64,000 nucleotides of DNA from Singulisphaera sp045290345 (lineage in GTDB: Bacteria > Planctomycetota > Planctomycetia > Isosphaerales > Isosphaeraceae), in assembly GCF_045290345.1 (NCBI RefSeq), contig NZ_CP155447.1, positions 10,710,124 through 10,774,123 on the forward strand. The letters are read 5' to 3'. The notes below the pieces were generated by a model, which saw only the letters and a list, made by a program, of their open reading frames with translations, made no database searches and was not told the origin of the DNA. Shown in pieces: positions 7,751 through 15,996 of this stretch (position 1 is its first letter; the number at the start of each line of letters is the position of its first letter). The position numbers and the translations under genes were made by a program.

Positions 7751-10075
7751 TCAATCGCGTTGTCGTTTATTCTGGGCCTTGGGAGTTCCGTCGTTACGCT
7801 GGTCGCTGCGATTTGCCTTGGTTGCCGCTCCCTCCAGGTTGGCGTTAGGACGGACATTGTTCTGTCCCCCTCGGCGAAACTGAGGGGGTAGTTGGTTGGG
7901 ATCGGGTTCGTGCCGCTGTTGGCGAAACTGGTTGGGATTTCCAGGTCGACGATTCGGGTCCAGATTGGGCTGCGTGGGAACAGGGGGCGGCGCAAAGGCT
8001 CGGGATTGGCGGGCTTGCATCCGGGCCCGCACATTCTCGGCATTCGCCTCACGAGCCGCGTTCGCCTCACGAGCCGCGTTCGCCTCGCGAGCCGCGTTCG
8101 CCTCACGAGCCGCGTTCGCCACATTCGCTTGACGGGCTGCCTTCGCCGCCGCATTCCCCTCACGGGCCTGCATCGCCTCACGCGCCGTGGCCGCCTGTCG
8201 TGCGGCATTCGCCTCACGAGCCGCGTTGGCCGCATTGACGGCGTTCGCCTGACGGGCTGCCTTCGCCGCCGCATTCCCCTCACGGGCCTGCATCGCCTCA
8301 CGAGCCGTGGCCGCCTGTCGCTCGGCATTCGCCTCACGAGCCGCGTTGACCGCATTCCCCTGGCGGGCCGCCTTTGCCGCCGCGTTCGCCTCACGGGCTT
8401 GCATCGCCTCACTCGCTGTGGCCGCCTGCCGCTCGGCATTCGCCTCACGGGCCGCATTGGCCGCATTCCCCTGACGGGCCGCCTTCGCCGCCGCATTCGC
8501 CTCACGGGCCTGCATCGCTTCGCGAGCTGCGGTCGCGGCATTCTCCTGGCGGGCCGACTTCGTCGCCTCGCGAGCCTGAAAGGCCTCGCGAGCGGCATTC
8601 ACGGCATTTGCCTGGCGGGCAGCCTTCGTGGCCCCGTTCCCTTCGCGTCCTGGCTGGTCTCGGTCCCTCAAGGGCATGGAGGAGGCGACGGGCGATCGCG
8701 GAAGATCCATACGTCTCGGCTGATCCGGGAAATTCGCCCGCTTGCCCTGCTCCTTGGCTTGTGGACCCGGTTGCGGACGGCGTGCAAATTCCTGTTCCTG
8801 GCGAATCCGCTGCTGGCGGAACTGGTTCAACTGGCCAGCCTGTTGGGCAATCACCTTGCGACGAGCCTCATCGATTCGCTCGAATCGGAGATTCTGGCGC
8901 CCCGCAATGTCTTGCTTCGCGGCCGGTCCTCTTCCAACCGCCGCCATCTGTTGAATTGGCCGCCCGATCACCAGGTTTTGCACCCTGTTGACATTTCTTA
9001 CATTCACGTTCGTCACGTTTACATTCGTGACATTATTGACAATCGTCTGCTGCTGAACAAACGTGCGAGCAGGCCGGGCTTCGGGGTGGTCGCGACGATA
9101 GCGATACTCGTCGTGCAGCCCGTTGATCCAGCGTGGATCACGGCGAGTGTGGACCGCGGCGTAGTGGGAGAAGAGCGGGTCGTAGCCGTACCGGCTCTGG
9201 TGGTAGGAATACCACGGGTAGATACCCGAATTGAAATGGTTCACGGCGTAGTAGTCGCCAAAGCAATATTGCTGATACGACGGCCGGACGAAGAGACTCG
9301 ACGCGAGCGCGGTGGCCAGAAGGCCCACGCTTGGCGTGTAGACGAAATTGGGCTGGATGTAGATCGGCTGCTGGAAATAGACCGGGGCAAATGCCAGGCC
9401 CCGCGTGTCGAGCGGATGGTCCCAATAGCCGTTCACATACAGGTAGCCGTTGGGGGTCCAAACGTAGTGCGCCGGCACCCAGAGCCAGTTCGGCTGGAAC
9501 GGGACCCAGTAACCGGGCCGCCAGACGTAGCGATTCTCCTGCCAGTACCAGCACCCCGGGGCCCAGGTCGCGTCGGCGGAGGGGGAAGGGCCGTTGGGGC
9601 CCACTTCGAGACTTTGCGGCGGCTCCGCAAGGTATTCCATTTGCGTCTGCGCGGTGGGGACCCAGGCGCCCGCCGTCCACTGAAAGCCTCCCTGGGCCTG
9701 GCTCCAATAGCCCGGCACCCACTGGCGGCCCGGGGGGATATCACGCCAGATTCCACTGACCCAGAGGTAATCGTTGCGCTCGTCATCCCAACTCCAGTAA
9801 CCCGGGATCCACTGAACGTTGGTTCCTTCAGGCTGCTGGTCGGGAGGAAGTTCCTCCACCTGCGGAGGAGGTTCCTTCGGAACAATGGGACTCGCTTGGG
9901 GATCGAACACCACGGGCTCGGCAAACGCCTCGTGAACCGGTCCACGGGTCAGCACCTGCATCCCCGCAATCTCCTGCGGGGCGTTGGGATCTCCCTGGGC
10001 CATTGCCGAGGAGACCAACCCGAAAGATGTCAGAGTGAGTGCACTCAACCAGGCTGTAATTCTTGGTCCGTTCAC
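7751..10075 (-). CDS. Exported WXXGXW-repeat protein with long Ala-rich repeat tail
   Basis: A signal peptide is clear (hydrophobic stretch ending SSAMAQ, about residue 27). Residues about 85-220 hold repeated aromatic blocks (WIPGYW, WVPGYW, WAPGCW, WRPGYW, VNGYW) of the WXXGXW/YXWXPGYW class found in exported proteins. A Tyr-rich middle follows, then an Asn/Val stretch (NNVTNVNVTNVNV). From about residue 500 the protein becomes low-complexity helical repeat, with units such as AREANAAAKAARQGNA repeated many times, then a Pro/Gln/Arg-rich end. An AAGGA ribosome site lies before the GTG start. The alanine repeats come from near-identical DNA units, so repeat number may vary between strains. 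Function unknown; a structural surface role is inference. Confidence 0.8.
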   Translation of the reverse strand: MNGPRITAWLSALTLTSFGLVSSAMAQGDPNAPQEIAGMQVLTRGPVHEAFAEPVVFDPQASPIVPKEPPPQVEELPPDQQPEGTNVQWIPGYWSWDDERNDYLWVSGIWRDIPPGRQWVPGYWSQAQGGFQWTAGAWVPTAQTQMEYLAEPPQSLEVGPNGPSPSADATWAPGCWYWQENRYVWRPGYWVPFQPNWLWVPAHYVWTPNGYLYVNGYWDHPLDTRGLAFAPVYFQQPIYIQPNFVYTPSVGLLATALASSLFVRPSYQQYCFGDYYAVNHFNSGIYPWYSYHQSRYGYDPLFSHYAAVHTRRDPRWINGLHDEYRYRRDHPEARPARTFVQQQTIVNNVTNVNVTNVNVRNVNRVQNLVIGRPIQQMAAVGRGPAAKQDIAGRQNLRFERIDEARRKVIAQQAGQLNQFRQQRIRQEQEFARRPQPGPQAKEQGKRANFPDQPRRMDLPRSPVASSMPLRDRDQPGREGNGATKAARQANAVNAAREAFQAREATKSARQENAATAAREAMQAREANAAAKAARQGNAANAAREANAERQAATASEAMQAREANAAAKAARQGNAVNAAREANAERQAATAREAMQAREGNAAAKAARQANAVNAANAAREANAARQAATAREAMQAREGNAAAKAARQANVANAAREANAAREANAAREANAAREANAENVRARMQARQSRAFAPPPVPTQPNLDPNRRPGNPNQFRQQRHEPDPNQLPPQFRRGGQNNVRPNANLEGAATKANRSDQRNDGTPKAQNKRQRD

Positions 10076-10426
10076 GATGGCTCGTCCTTAACGCATCGGG
10101 GAGGAATCCGGACGAGCCATGTCAGTCATGGGCCGGATCGATGCCGTTGTTGCCTTGATGACGCAAATTCCTCGCCCAAGCGGCGATGAAGCAGGCTTAT
10201 CATCGCGCCTCCACGCCTACTGTTACGATCAAATACGAGGAACGGACTCAGTGTTGATGGAGGAAAGATCCGCGGTCAAGTCGGATCGTTCCAGGCTGAT
10301 TGGCGGCTTCGACGTCCAGGCTGAGCGCGCGGAGGGATCAAGGCCTCGCCCGAGGATACGCTCCACAACGGTCGGGCGACTTGAGTTCAAGGGCCGGCCG
10401 GCGAGATTCACCGCCGCGTAATTTCG
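10076..10426. other. Intergenic, no gene seen
   Basis: This 351-base gap lies between two minus-strand genes. I see no convincing coding frame, hairpin terminator or RNA gene. It must hold the promoter for the WXXGXW gene near its left edge. Confidence 0.5.
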
Positions 10427-11233
10427 TTACGCGGCCATGCCTTCGAAATCGAGTTCGCGGGCCGCAATCGAGACGGTGCGGGAGTCGGGACCGGCCTGAC
10501 CCTCGGCGTAGGCGATCAAAAGCGCCAGATCGGCCAGGCGGTTCAAGCGACGGGGCATCCCATCGGCGGCTCGATGGAGCAATTCGAGCGTCTCGGGGGA
10601 GAAGAGGGGGCTCGTGGCTCCCACGATCGAGAGTCGGCCGAGCAGGTAAGCAGCCGACTCCTTGGCCGTCAACGGACCGAGCAGGCAGCGGGCGGTAAGG
10701 CGATCGGCTAATCCAGGGGGAATTCGAAGCAGGATTTCCGGTCCGCCCACGAGCAAAAGCGAAAGGTCAGGCGGGCCGTTGGTGGCAAAGTTGAGCAGGA
10801 GCCGAAGACTCTCAAACGTTGTCGGGTCGTCGATCAAGTGCGCTTCATCCACGATCAGCAATGGGCGTTCGCCCCGCGCCGAGGCCGTCGCAAGCCATGA
10901 GCGGAGCCGCTTGAGCGGCCCAGTCACCGTGGTATCGTCACCGGCGATGCCAGCGCCAAGTTCCTCGGCGAGAAGCGCGAGCAATTCTCCCCCTGGCATC
11001 GCGGGAAAGACCACGTGAGCCGACGCGCCACCAAGCTCGCGAGCCAGGGTTCGCGCCAGCAAGGTTTTCCCCATGCCGGACGCCCCGAAGATGAGCGCGG
11101 GGCCTTGGCCGTGCTCAAGCCCGTAGCGGATTCGACGCAAGACCGTATCCCGGCTCGGCAGCGAGACATAGGCCGACGTATTCACCGTCTCGCCGAAAGG
11201 GCGACCGCTCAGGCCGAAATGCGCCTCGTACAA
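10427..11233 (-). CDS. ExeA/GspA-type AAA ATPase
   Basis: This 268-residue P-loop ATPase opens with MYEAHFGLSGRPF, the typical start of ExeA-like proteins. Walker A is GASGMGKT (residues 50-57) and Walker B is LLIVDEAH (125-132). A C-terminal helical lid contains GMPRRLNRLAD. Relatives work in type II secretion assembly (ExeA), in transposition (TniB-like) or in exosortase-linked polysaccharide clusters. Here it follows a CpsD-like ATPase by 96 bases on the same strand, which favours the polysaccharide/export role. No ExeB or peptidoglycan-binding domain is attached. Confidence 0.82.
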   Translation of the reverse strand: MYEAHFGLSGRPFGETVNTSAYVSLPSRDTVLRRIRYGLEHGQGPALIFGASGMGKTLLARTLARELGGASAHVVFPAMPGGELLALLAEELGAGIAGDDTTVTGPLKRLRSWLATASARGERPLLIVDEAHLIDDPTTFESLRLLLNFATNGPPDLSLLLVGGPEILLRIPPGLADRLTARCLLGPLTAKESAAYLLGRLSIVGATSPLFSPETLELLHRAADGMPRRLNRLADLALLIAYAEGQAGPDSRTVSIAARELDFEGMAA

Positions 11234-11329
11234 CGAAAGGCCTCCGCGATTTCGAAAAGAGTCATCGCAGGAGACGCCGGCCAGGGGACAGCAACGGCCG
11301 CCTGAGCGAAGAAACGCTGCGAAATGAAC

Positions 11330-12133
11330 TCAGACGAACGTCTCAGCGATGCCCAAGAGCGGGATCCCGCCAGTGTCCAGGGCCTCGCGGGCACGCTGCA
11401 AGGCTCGCTCCCCAGTCAAGGCCCGGCTATGAACCAGGACGGCGGCGTCGACCGAACGGTGCAGGACCGTCGCACTCAATCCGGCGAAGAGGGGGCTGCC
11501 ATCAATCAGAACCAGGTCATACTCGCGGCGCAATCGGGCCAGGACGCACGACCAGGCCGGGCTTGCGAGAAACTCACGCGGGTGACCAACCGGTGCGCGA
11601 AGCGGCAAAATGGTGAGATGATCGTCGCGCGCCTCGACCAGCGCATCGGAGAGCGCGAGACCGTTCTCGATCACATCATCGAGCCCGACCTTGGGACGCA
11701 GGCCGAGCTGTCGGGCGAGCATGGGTCCGCTCAGGTCCGCGTCGACCAGTAGGGTTTTGCCGGGCCGTCGGGCCAAGGCACGTGCCAAGGTCAGGATGAG
11801 GGTCGTCCTTCCCTCGGCACGGTGGCAGCTCGTAAACAGAAGAACCTTCAAGTGCTGGCGGTCACGAGCCTCGATCAAGGCATCAGCGAGTTGGTTGAAT
11901 CGGTCGCCAAACTCCCGTTCCAGCGTCCGGATCGTGGCAGGCCACTGAAGGGTCACCAGATCGGGATGTTGCGCCCGACTGTCGTCAAACTCGGTCTGGT
12001 CCGTCGAGTTTCCCGCGGTTACGGGGGACTCGACGGGGCGAGACGGAAGGTGAGGAGCGGGGGGAACGACGGAATGGTCGGTGGCCCCCCGCTGGGCATA
12101 GGCGCGAGCCAAAGCCTGATCAACTTCCCGCAT
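11330..12133 (-). CDS. CpsD/BY-kinase-like ParA-family ATPase with variant Walker A
   Basis: This is a 267-residue protein. A variable N-terminal arm of about 90 residues precedes a MinD/CpsD fold: SCHRAEGRTT at the P-loop (residues 102-111), LLVDADL as Walker A' (128-134) and YDLVLIDGSP as the late Walker B. BY-kinases normally have a lysine before the final T/S pair (GKST/GKTT); here it is arginine. No C-terminal tyrosine cluster is visible, so autophosphorylation is doubtful. The ATG at 12133 is preferred over the GTG at 12196. It overlaps the preceding 94-codon ORF by 14 bases and has GAGG upstream, which implies translational coupling. Role in polysaccharide export regulation is inference from family and from the ExeA-like neighbour. 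Confidence 0.75.
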   Translation of the reverse strand: MREVDQALARAYAQRGATDHSVVPPAPHLPSRPVESPVTAGNSTDQTEFDDSRAQHPDLVTLQWPATIRTLEREFGDRFNQLADALIEARDRQHLKVLLFTSCHRAEGRTTLILTLARALARRPGKTLLVDADLSGPMLARQLGLRPKVGLDDVIENGLALSDALVEARDDHLTILPLRAPVGHPREFLASPAWSCVLARLRREYDLVLIDGSPLFAGLSATVLHRSVDAAVLVHSRALTGERALQRAREALDTGGIPLLGIAETFV

Positions 12134-12404
12134 GGTGCGTGTCCTCGCAACCGTCATCAGGCAGAAGGTAGCCCGGCAAGACGACCGGAGACTCAACCTC
12201 CACGTAAGGCGTCAGAGCATAAGGCTCGATCGAAATCGAGATTGCGGGAGGTCGCGACGCCGCGGCGAGATCCTTCGCGTCGCAGTCGCGAGTTTCCCCA
12301 ACCTGGGGCCGGGCCGAAGCCATCGAAACGGTGGGCCGACCTCCCCAAAGCAGTAACGAGGCCAACAGTAAAGGGCTGGCCATTAATAGTGTGTAGCCCG
12401 CCAT
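12120..12404 (-). CDS. Small membrane-anchored/exported protein of unknown function
   Basis: This 94-residue ORF starts with a hydrophobic segment (YTLLMASPLLLASLLLW, residues 4-20), followed by a polar, probably extracytoplasmic tail rich in Pro, Asp and Ser. It has a GAGG-like ribosome site before the ATG, overlaps the CpsD-like gene by 14 bases and the upstream ORF by 22 bases, and shares their codon style. This layout supports it as a real gene in the cluster. I do not recognise the family. Short exported partners are common beside polysaccharide co-polymerase genes, but no such motif is visible here. Confidence 0.55.
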   Translation of the reverse strand: MAGYTLLMASPLLLASLLLWGGRPTVSMASARPQVGETRDCDAKDLAAASRPPAISISIEPYALTPYVEVESPVVLPGYLLPDDGCEDTHHAGS

Positions 12405-12700
12405 CCGGACCTCACGTCGCAGCCGGCGGCGTCGCGCGGCCGGCGGTCGGGAGTTTCGGAACGATGCGCTTGGATGATCTCGTCAAAGACGGAATCGCTG
12501 GCACTTGAATCAAGACCGGGACCAACAAACGCGATGGTTGTCGCGTCGATCGAGAGTCCGGCCAGGTTTGAAGATCGTTGTCTCGGGACATCGTAGGGTC
12601 CCCCACGTCGACTAAGGAAGCGTATCTGGTTTGCAGGATTCAAACCGTCATGAGGATCGCTTTGACTAGCAAAGCTCGGCGGACTTCTCCGCCTGCTCAT
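12383..12700 (-). CDS. Small hypothetical protein, first of the ATPase cluster
   Basis: A 105-residue ORF with no signal peptide or recognised motif. It begins with an Arg/Ser-rich stretch (MSRRRSPPSF), and the middle contains IDATTIAFVGPG and SVFDEIIQAH, which look like ordinary globular sequence. The stop codon overlaps the next ORF by 22 bases. Support is limited to the overlap arrangement and acceptable codon use. It could be a spurious extension. Confidence 0.42.
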   Translation of the reverse strand: MSRRRSPPSFASQSDPHDGLNPANQIRFLSRRGGPYDVPRQRSSNLAGLSIDATTIAFVGPGLDSSASDSVFDEIIQAHRSETPDRRPRDAAGCDVRSGWRATHY

Positions 12701-12888
12701 GGTATCGTCCCGGCGCCGCGACAAACTTGAACGACCTTGCCGGAAATAACGAAATCGGAAAGATGGCGGTCCGCCCGCAGACTCAACCTCACCAGAAAAC
12801 CAGACGCCCGTCCCCAAATCGCCTGGTGGGGGGGACGACTTGGGAACGGGCTGACGACATCAAACGACGGACGAGAGCAGGTCCGTTC

Positions 12889-14445
12889 TCAACGGCCGAA
12901 CATCCGGAAGAGTCCCCGCCGGGGTTGGAGGCTGCTCGTATCGCCACTGGCCGAATTCAGGTCAGTGTTGCGATTCGACGCCATGGCGGGTCGTCCCGCC
13001 TCATAGTTGCCGACCGGGCGGAACTGCGGGGGCGCCCCCGCGAAGGTCCGGTTGGTGCCGCCGCCGTTGGCCAGGTCGAGGGACTTGACGTTGGCTTCGG
13101 TCACGTAGGGGTTGTGACCGGCCCACCGCGTGAGCGTCAGTTGGAGGATATTGAGCGGAGCATACTGGGCTTCACCCCCGACCGAGATCCAGTCATTGCC
13201 TGCGATGTTGTTGAGATCGACGTTACCGTCGAGGCCGTAGACCAAGGTGTATTCGTAGTTGCAGACGCGGGGCTTGCTATCCTGCTCGTTGAGGTTTGAT
13301 CCCGAATTCCCTTCGAGAGCCACTTCCAGTCGCACGGCACGAGGGCCCTTGCCGGGGATCGCGTGATACGTCGCCGTGTACTTGCCCACCCCGTGATTCC
13401 AGACTTCATTGACCGTGCCGCGAGGAGGGAAGGCGCGGAGATTGGCCAACAACGCTTTCCGATCACCGCGAATGTGGCTTTCGATCATCCGGTGGAACTT
13501 GGCGGTCGAGCTGTCGCACTGGTCATAACCGGGGCGGGGGGGGCCGGCCGGAATCTCATTGGCGTAATCGCCGATCTGGTGGTTGAGGTGGTTTTCGCCC
13601 AGCTCGGACCAGAGTGCCTTCAACTCGTCCTTGGTCATGCCCGAACCGGGGGCGGGGATCGGCTCATTCAGAAGGATCGAGGCGACGGCACCGCCAAGGC
13701 AGTGACCGGGCCAGCGCTGGATGTCGTGGTTCTGGCTGTTGGCCGCCTCCCAGCTCCGTGCGGAGGAGTTGAAGAGCTGGTCGTACTTGAGCATTGGGGC
13801 GGGGGTGGCGTAGATCGTACCGTCGGCCCCGCGGTACGTGAGATCGTCGTACTCGTTGGGGAACCAGGTCGAATCGTCTCCCGCGGCCACGGGGGTTTCG
13901 AGAATTCCGTTGGGGCCCGCGCGAACGATGTCCTGTCCGGGTGCGATATAACCGCCCGGCGTGGCGGCCATCTCGTCGTCGCCATAGGCCCGCATCGTGT
14001 CGACCCGGCCATTGCCGCCGGCCCAGGGCTCGTGAATGGCGTCCGACTTGGTCGGCCAGTAATAGAAGTTCCAGACCTTGCGGTCGCTCTGGCCCACCTG
14101 AACGAACGCGGTCTCTACTCGATAAGGCTTCTCAGCCCCCGTCACCTCGAAGGAATACCAGCCTTGTTGGTTCAGGCCCACTTCCTGGCCATTCCGTCGC
14201 TCTTTGCCATCAGGGCCGGTGATCTTGCTGACCGTCCCCGCATTCGTCGTGATGGTCAGCTCCCCACCAAAACGCGTGGGGATATAGACGCCGAAATGAC
14301 GGTCACCTGACTGCGCTGAGAGGCTACCGCCGAGGGGGACCTGCGCGACACGCTCCGTCGCAACCGCTCCCAAGGCCCAGGGCGCTGAGATCATGACGAC
14401 GATCGACCATAAGACCGAGCCGCCGAGCCTGTTGCCGATACGCAT
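12889..14445 (-). CDS. Secreted transglutaminase-elicitor-like protein
   Basis: A 518-residue protein with a signal peptide (VLWSIVVMISAPWALGAVA, residues 11-29). A beta-rich N-terminal region contains GWYSFEVTG. The core holds RWPGHCLGGAVAS with Cys249, then VWNHGVGKY with His351, then LVYGLDGNVDLNN with Asp410. The order Cys-His-Asp and the W-x-GHC context resemble the transglutaminase elicitor family, so a papain-like fold acting outside the cytoplasm is likely. The last 60 residues are Ala/Asn/Ser-rich and end RRGLFRMFGR. The ATG at 14445 is chosen because it puts the signal peptide at the N-terminus; an upstream start at 14481 adds 12 residues. The substrate is unknown. Confidence 0.6.
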   Translation of the reverse strand: MRIGNRLGGSVLWSIVVMISAPWALGAVATERVAQVPLGGSLSAQSGDRHFGVYIPTRFGGELTITTNAGTVSKITGPDGKERRNGQEVGLNQQGWYSFEVTGAEKPYRVETAFVQVGQSDRKVWNFYYWPTKSDAIHEPWAGGNGRVDTMRAYGDDEMAATPGGYIAPGQDIVRAGPNGILETPVAAGDDSTWFPNEYDDLTYRGADGTIYATPAPMLKYDQLFNSSARSWEAANSQNHDIQRWPGHCLGGAVASILLNEPIPAPGSGMTKDELKALWSELGENHLNHQIGDYANEIPAGPPRPGYDQCDSSTAKFHRMIESHIRGDRKALLANLRAFPPRGTVNEVWNHGVGKYTATYHAIPGKGPRAVRLEVALEGNSGSNLNEQDSKPRVCNYEYTLVYGLDGNVDLNNIAGNDWISVGGEAQYAPLNILQLTLTRWAGHNPYVTEANVKSLDLANGGGTNRTFAGAPPQFRPVGNYEAGRPAMASNRNTDLNSASGDTSSLQPRRGLFRMFGR

Positions 14446-15025
14446 GCTGCCTCCCGAAAACCAATAGTGTAGACGCCCCACCGCATCTCGATCTCACGCT
14501 TCCCGGTACCGGCGGCCAAGGCCGGTTCGGGCGTCGCAAACGATTTCACGTCCCTGATCGAAATCTCACTTCACAATGAGTCGGCATCCATGCGCCCGAA
14601 GGTAGACCAATATCCGGAAGAGTCTTCGCCTAGAGTCTTGAAACTCGTCAGAGGCCCTAAAGTTCGCCAAGGCGTTATCTTCTCGAACTTGCCAAGTTGG
14701 CTCATCACCGGGCCAGGACTTGCCGATAACCAACGCTGGCCACCCCTGGGGTGAAACGATGAACCAGCCAAGATGACTGGTCCAAAGCTTCCTCCGCCGG
14801 TCCTAGGCCAACGTGTGATGAGTCCCCGTTGCGGGTTGGGGATGAAGTTTGGGCTGGGAATCAAATGGTTTCCGGTACCGAGATTAGCCCTCAACAGGAT
14901 CGGTGGTGACGGCCTGTGGTCGTCGGACGACTTCGACCAAGCCTGACCACCAGGGGATAGTCTGCTCAATTGACTCGATCGAGACGTCGACCGACACGCT
15001 CTTTCTTTCCATAGAGGACATCGCG
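14446..15025. other. Intergenic between divergent exported-protein genes
   Basis: This stretch of 580 bases separates two divergent genes and must hold both promoters. ORFs inside it have poor codon character. I see no RNA gene or clear operator. Confidence 0.45.
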
Positions 15026-15439
15026 ATGACCAGCGCACTTTTGGTTCTTGCTCTGACCGCCACCGGCCTTGGCCATCATAACGGTTCGTACGCCTCGCCG
15101 CAGGGCCCGAGCAAGGTTCTGCCTTGCCCCCAGGCTCCCACCAAGGTGGCTCCGGCTCCTTGCGTCGCCCCCAGCAAGGTTCTGCCTTGCCCCCAGGCTC
15201 CCACCAAGGTGGCTCCGGCTCCTTGCGTCGCCCCCAGCAAGGTTCTGCCTTGCCCCCAGGCTCCCACCAAGGTGGCTCCGGCTCCTTGCGTCGCCCCCAG
15301 CAAGGTTCTGCCTTGCCCCCAGGCTCCCACCAAGGTGGCCCCCAGCAAGGTTCTGCCTTGCCCCCAGGCTCCGGCCAAGTTCGCCCCGGCGATCTACCCC
15401 GCGCCCCAGGCCCCGATCAAGTCCTCGCCCCAGTGGTGA
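15026..15439 (+). CDS. Small exported Pro/Cys tandem-repeat protein
   Basis: The 137-residue product starts with a short signal peptide (ALLVLALTATGLG). It continues as near-perfect repeats of 21 residues of the type SKVLPCPQAPTKVAPAP followed by CVAP. There are three full units plus a shortened fourth and a fifth degenerate unit. Two cysteines per unit, the Pro richness and the Lys residues suggest a cross-linked extracellular peptide. The ATG at 15026 is chosen because it gives the signal peptide. It is followed by a strong terminator, so it is probably a single-gene transcript. No homologous family is recognised. Confidence 0.7.
   Translation: MTSALLVLALTATGLGHHNGSYASPQGPSKVLPCPQAPTKVAPAPCVAPSKVLPCPQAPTKVAPAPCVAPSKVLPCPQAPTKVAPAPCVAPSKVLPCPQAPTKVAPSKVLPCPQAPAKFAPAIYPAPQAPIKSSPQW
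15110..15361 (+). repeat. 63-bp tandem repeat inside a coding region
   Basis: Units starting AGCAAGGTTCTGCCTTGCCC occur at 15110, 15173, 15236 and 15299 (63-base spacing) and again at 15344 after a shortened 45-base unit. The units are almost identical in DNA, including third codon positions, which indicates recent expansion rather than selection on protein alone. This array is prone to copy-number change. Confidence 0.92.
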
Positions 15440-15489
15440 GCTGACAATCACGAGTCCGGGCCGCCTCGCGGCGGCTCGGTTCGGGGATC

Positions 15490-15534
15490 AAGCGACCACC
15501 TCCCCCGAATGCGGGAGAGGTGGTCGCTTTTTTT
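15490..15534 (+). terminator. Intrinsic terminator of the Pro/Cys repeat gene
   Basis: The stem GCGACCACCTCCCC pairs with GGGAGAGGTGGTCGC and is followed by TTTTTTT. It lies about 50 bases after the stop codon at 15439. Confidence 0.9.
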
Positions 15535-15996
15535 GGTTTCGAAAACCAAACGCTCATGACTTTTTCGAGGTGGAGCAGGGGACTCACCCCCGATAAACTT
15601 CAATCTCAAACGGTGCGACCTTGGCCAGTCGGCGAAATCAAGCTGCATAATCCATTGATGCAGGCCACCACCCAAAATTCCATAAAGTGTTATCGGTGGC
15701 GAAATTCCTCGGAGGCGCAAACCTCTTTGTTGAGCAAAAACAACACCTACTCGCCCCTTTTTCTCGTGGGCTCGTCGTCACTCAATTCCTGACATAGGCT
15801 TCAAACGGGGAACTCACTCTTGTTCTCCCGAGAACGCGCTTCCGTGAGCTGAAGGATCGATTCACGAGCCGGCCTTGCTTAAAAGAGCTTACTCGCTTGA
15901 TGTCACCAGATACTCACGGGCTACTGAGCCTCGGCTAAAGCGGTCGCGACTCCCTTGGAGTCCACCGTCACGAAGCCAAAGAGGTGCGGACCAACC
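15535..15996. other. Upstream region of the 987-residue secreted protein
   Basis: This stretch is more AT-rich than its surroundings and has no convincing ORF. It presumably carries the promoter of the next gene. GAGGTG about 15 bases before the ATG at 15997 may be the ribosome site. Confidence 0.45.

Noticed and set aside
7892..10189. Plus-strand ORF of 765 codons opposite the WXXGXW gene
   Set aside because: It is Arg/Leu/Gly-rich shadow sequence of the repeat gene on the other strand. The minus-strand product has a signal peptide and recognised repeats.
14571..15038. Minus-strand ORF of 155 codons in the divergent promoter region
   Set aside because: Composition unlike neighbours and no motif; it overlaps the start of the Pro/Cys repeat gene.
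15110..15361. Regular 63-bp repeats considered as a CRISPR or RNA array
   Set aside because: Units are contiguous without variable spacers and encode a continuous peptide behind a signal sequence.
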